This document shows positions 5,169 to 5,944 of a stretch of DNA of 5,944 bases, piece by piece. Position 1 is the first letter of the stretch. Each line of letters opens with the position of its first letter. Source of the DNA: Candidatus Eiseniibacteriota bacterium (GTDB lineage: Bacteria > JAFGKV01); NCBI GenBank assembly GCA_025453925.1, contig JALOPK010000217.1:1-5944 (forward strand), in the 5' to 3' direction. The notes beneath the pieces are model-generated. The model saw nothing but the letters and a program-made list of their open reading frames with translations. It did not search any database and had not been told where the DNA came from. The translations under genes were made by a program, and so were the position numbers.

Positions 5169-5944
5169 TCAGCGCATCACGATCACTTGCCCCGCCTGGA
5201 CCTCGGCTCCTGCCTCGATCCTGATCGTGTAGACGCCCTGGCCGACCTGCCGTGCATCGGCATCACGACCATCCCAGCGGACGACATGTGCACCACGGTC
5301 CTCCATGCCATCCAGCAGCGTGGCCACCTGTCTGCCCTGCAGGTCGTAGAGCGCAACCGTGACGCGTGATGCTGTGGGCAGGGCGTAGCGGATGCTCGTT
5401 GATCCGCCCGTTGGATTTGGCTGGATCGATTCGATCATCAAGACGTCGGGTCTCGCGGTGCTCTGATCACCAGTCCACGGCACCTCGCCCTCGGCATGGG
5501 CCAGGATCCGGATATCATCGATGTTCCAGCCGCAGTAGGTCCACCCGTCGTCCGTTGGCCCCATGGTCCACCGCACGAAGACCGTCGGCTGATTGTCAGC
5601 CACTGCCGAGAGGTCGACCTCCTGCTCCACCCATGCTTTATCCGCGATCTCCTCCGGGTTGGTCCACACCCTCGTCAAGGTCGTCCCGTCGTTCGACACG
5701 CTGATCGATGCCTGGTCGAACGATGGCGCCTCCACTCCCAGCCATCGCCAGAACCGCAGCCGAACATTAAACAGGCCGGTGCAGTCGATGGCACTCGTGC
5801 TCAGATGCCGCGCCGGGAGGTTGTTTGGATAGTCGCCTGCAAGGTTGTAGCCGCACACATTGACGCCCGTATGCCCGGCAGTCGGATCGGGCTCGCCATG
5901 GCTGCCACCACCTCCGGTGGGTTGGCCGAACGCCCAGTCTCCTT
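5169..5944 (-). CDS. Large exported protein, C-terminal 257 aa: MAM/jelly-roll-like domain plus FlgD-like/T9SS-type sorting tail (cut by right window edge)
   Basis: The minus-strand frame is open from the right edge to the TGA at 5171-5169. An internal GTG at 5858 is in frame, but the 28 codons upstream of it (GDWAFGQPTGGG...) clearly belong to the same domain, so this is the 3' end of a larger gene. Window residues 1-149 form a MAM-like beta-sandwich: WAFGQPTGG, NVCGYNLAGDYPNNLP, FWRWLGVE 64-71, SNDG, VADNQPTVFVRW, and GWNIDDIRIL 138-147. Such domains occur near the C-terminus of large secreted peptidases (M6- and gingipain-like) and other surface proteins. Residues about 172-257 form a FlgD-like Ig tail: QPNPTGG, IRYALP, VALYDLQGR 196-204, RWDGRD, GQGVYTIRI 235-242. 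In T9SS organisms tails of this type direct outer-membrane secretion and anchoring. The catalytic or binding part, and hence the function, lies outside the window. Confidence 0.92.
   Translation of the reverse strand, partial: GDWAFGQPTGGGGSHGEPDPTAGHTGVNVCGYNLAGDYPNNLPARHLSTSAIDCTGLFNVRLRFWRWLGVEAPSFDQASISVSNDGTTLTRVWTNPEEIADKAWVEQEVDLSAVADNQPTVFVRWTMGPTDDGWTYCGWNIDDIRILAHAEGEVPWTGDQSTARPDVLMIESIQPNPTGGSTSIRYALPTASRVTVALYDLQGRQVATLLDGMEDRGAHVVRWDGRDADARQVGQGVYTIRIEAGAEVQAGQVIVMR

Noticed and set aside
5169-5858. GTG at 5858 as the real start of the MAM-like protein
   Set aside because: The frame continues upstream to the window edge with residues (WAFGQPTGG and others) that belong to the same domain, so the gene is truncated by the window and does not start there.

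Overview
The window reads as high-GC bacterial DNA carrying three secreted or surface-exposed proteins, all encoded on the minus strand, so transcription runs from right to left. Two of the three end in a FlgD-like/T9SS-type C-terminal beta-sandwich (an N-P-x motif, then a 'vYDLxGR' strand, then a 'GxYxxxx' strand). Such tails, together with MAM-like and multi-Ig secreted enzymes, a GC-rich genome and long intergenic gaps, suggest an uncultured member of the FCB superphylum or a neighbouring candidate phylum (Eisenbacteria/Latescibacteria/Krumholzibacteria-like). This assignment is inferred from protein style only; there is no marker gene in the window.

Layout, in transcription order. (1) Right edge to 5169: the last 257 residues of a large exported protein, a MAM/jelly-roll-like domain followed by a FlgD-like tail; its N-terminal part lies outside the window. 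A doubtful 42-codon Cys-rich ORF starts 3 nt after its stop. (2) 5168-4646: a 523-bp gap with a GC-rich hairpin and, close to the next gene, a 12-bp perfect palindrome and a weak promoter-like pair. (3) 4645-3209: a complete 478-aa secreted esterase of the enterochelin-esterase/esterase-D type, with an N-terminal CBM48-like E-set domain, a full Ser/Asp/His triad and a degenerate FlgD-like tail. (4) 3208-2613: a 596-bp gap with a hairpin at the esterase stop codon and a striking nested palindrome of 46 bp (3018-3063), relatively AT-rich, that no gene explains. (5) 2612 to the left edge: the first 870 residues of a very large secreted protein with two CBM48-like/Ig-like blocks, a glucodextranase-C-type binding domain, a further beta-sandwich, a PKD domain, and the first residues of what looks like a GH13 alpha-amylase-type catalytic domain. 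This is an open frame cut by the window edge.

Taken together the region looks like a small locus for extracellular alpha-glucan use: a multi-modular amylase/pullulanase-like enzyme next to an esterase with a glucan-binding-like module, plus a surface protein that shares the tail type. The co-operation is inference from domain content and adjacency; the long gaps suggest separate transcription units. The least explained piece of DNA is the nested palindrome at 3018-3063. I found no RNA gene, CRISPR array, insertion sequence or integrase.
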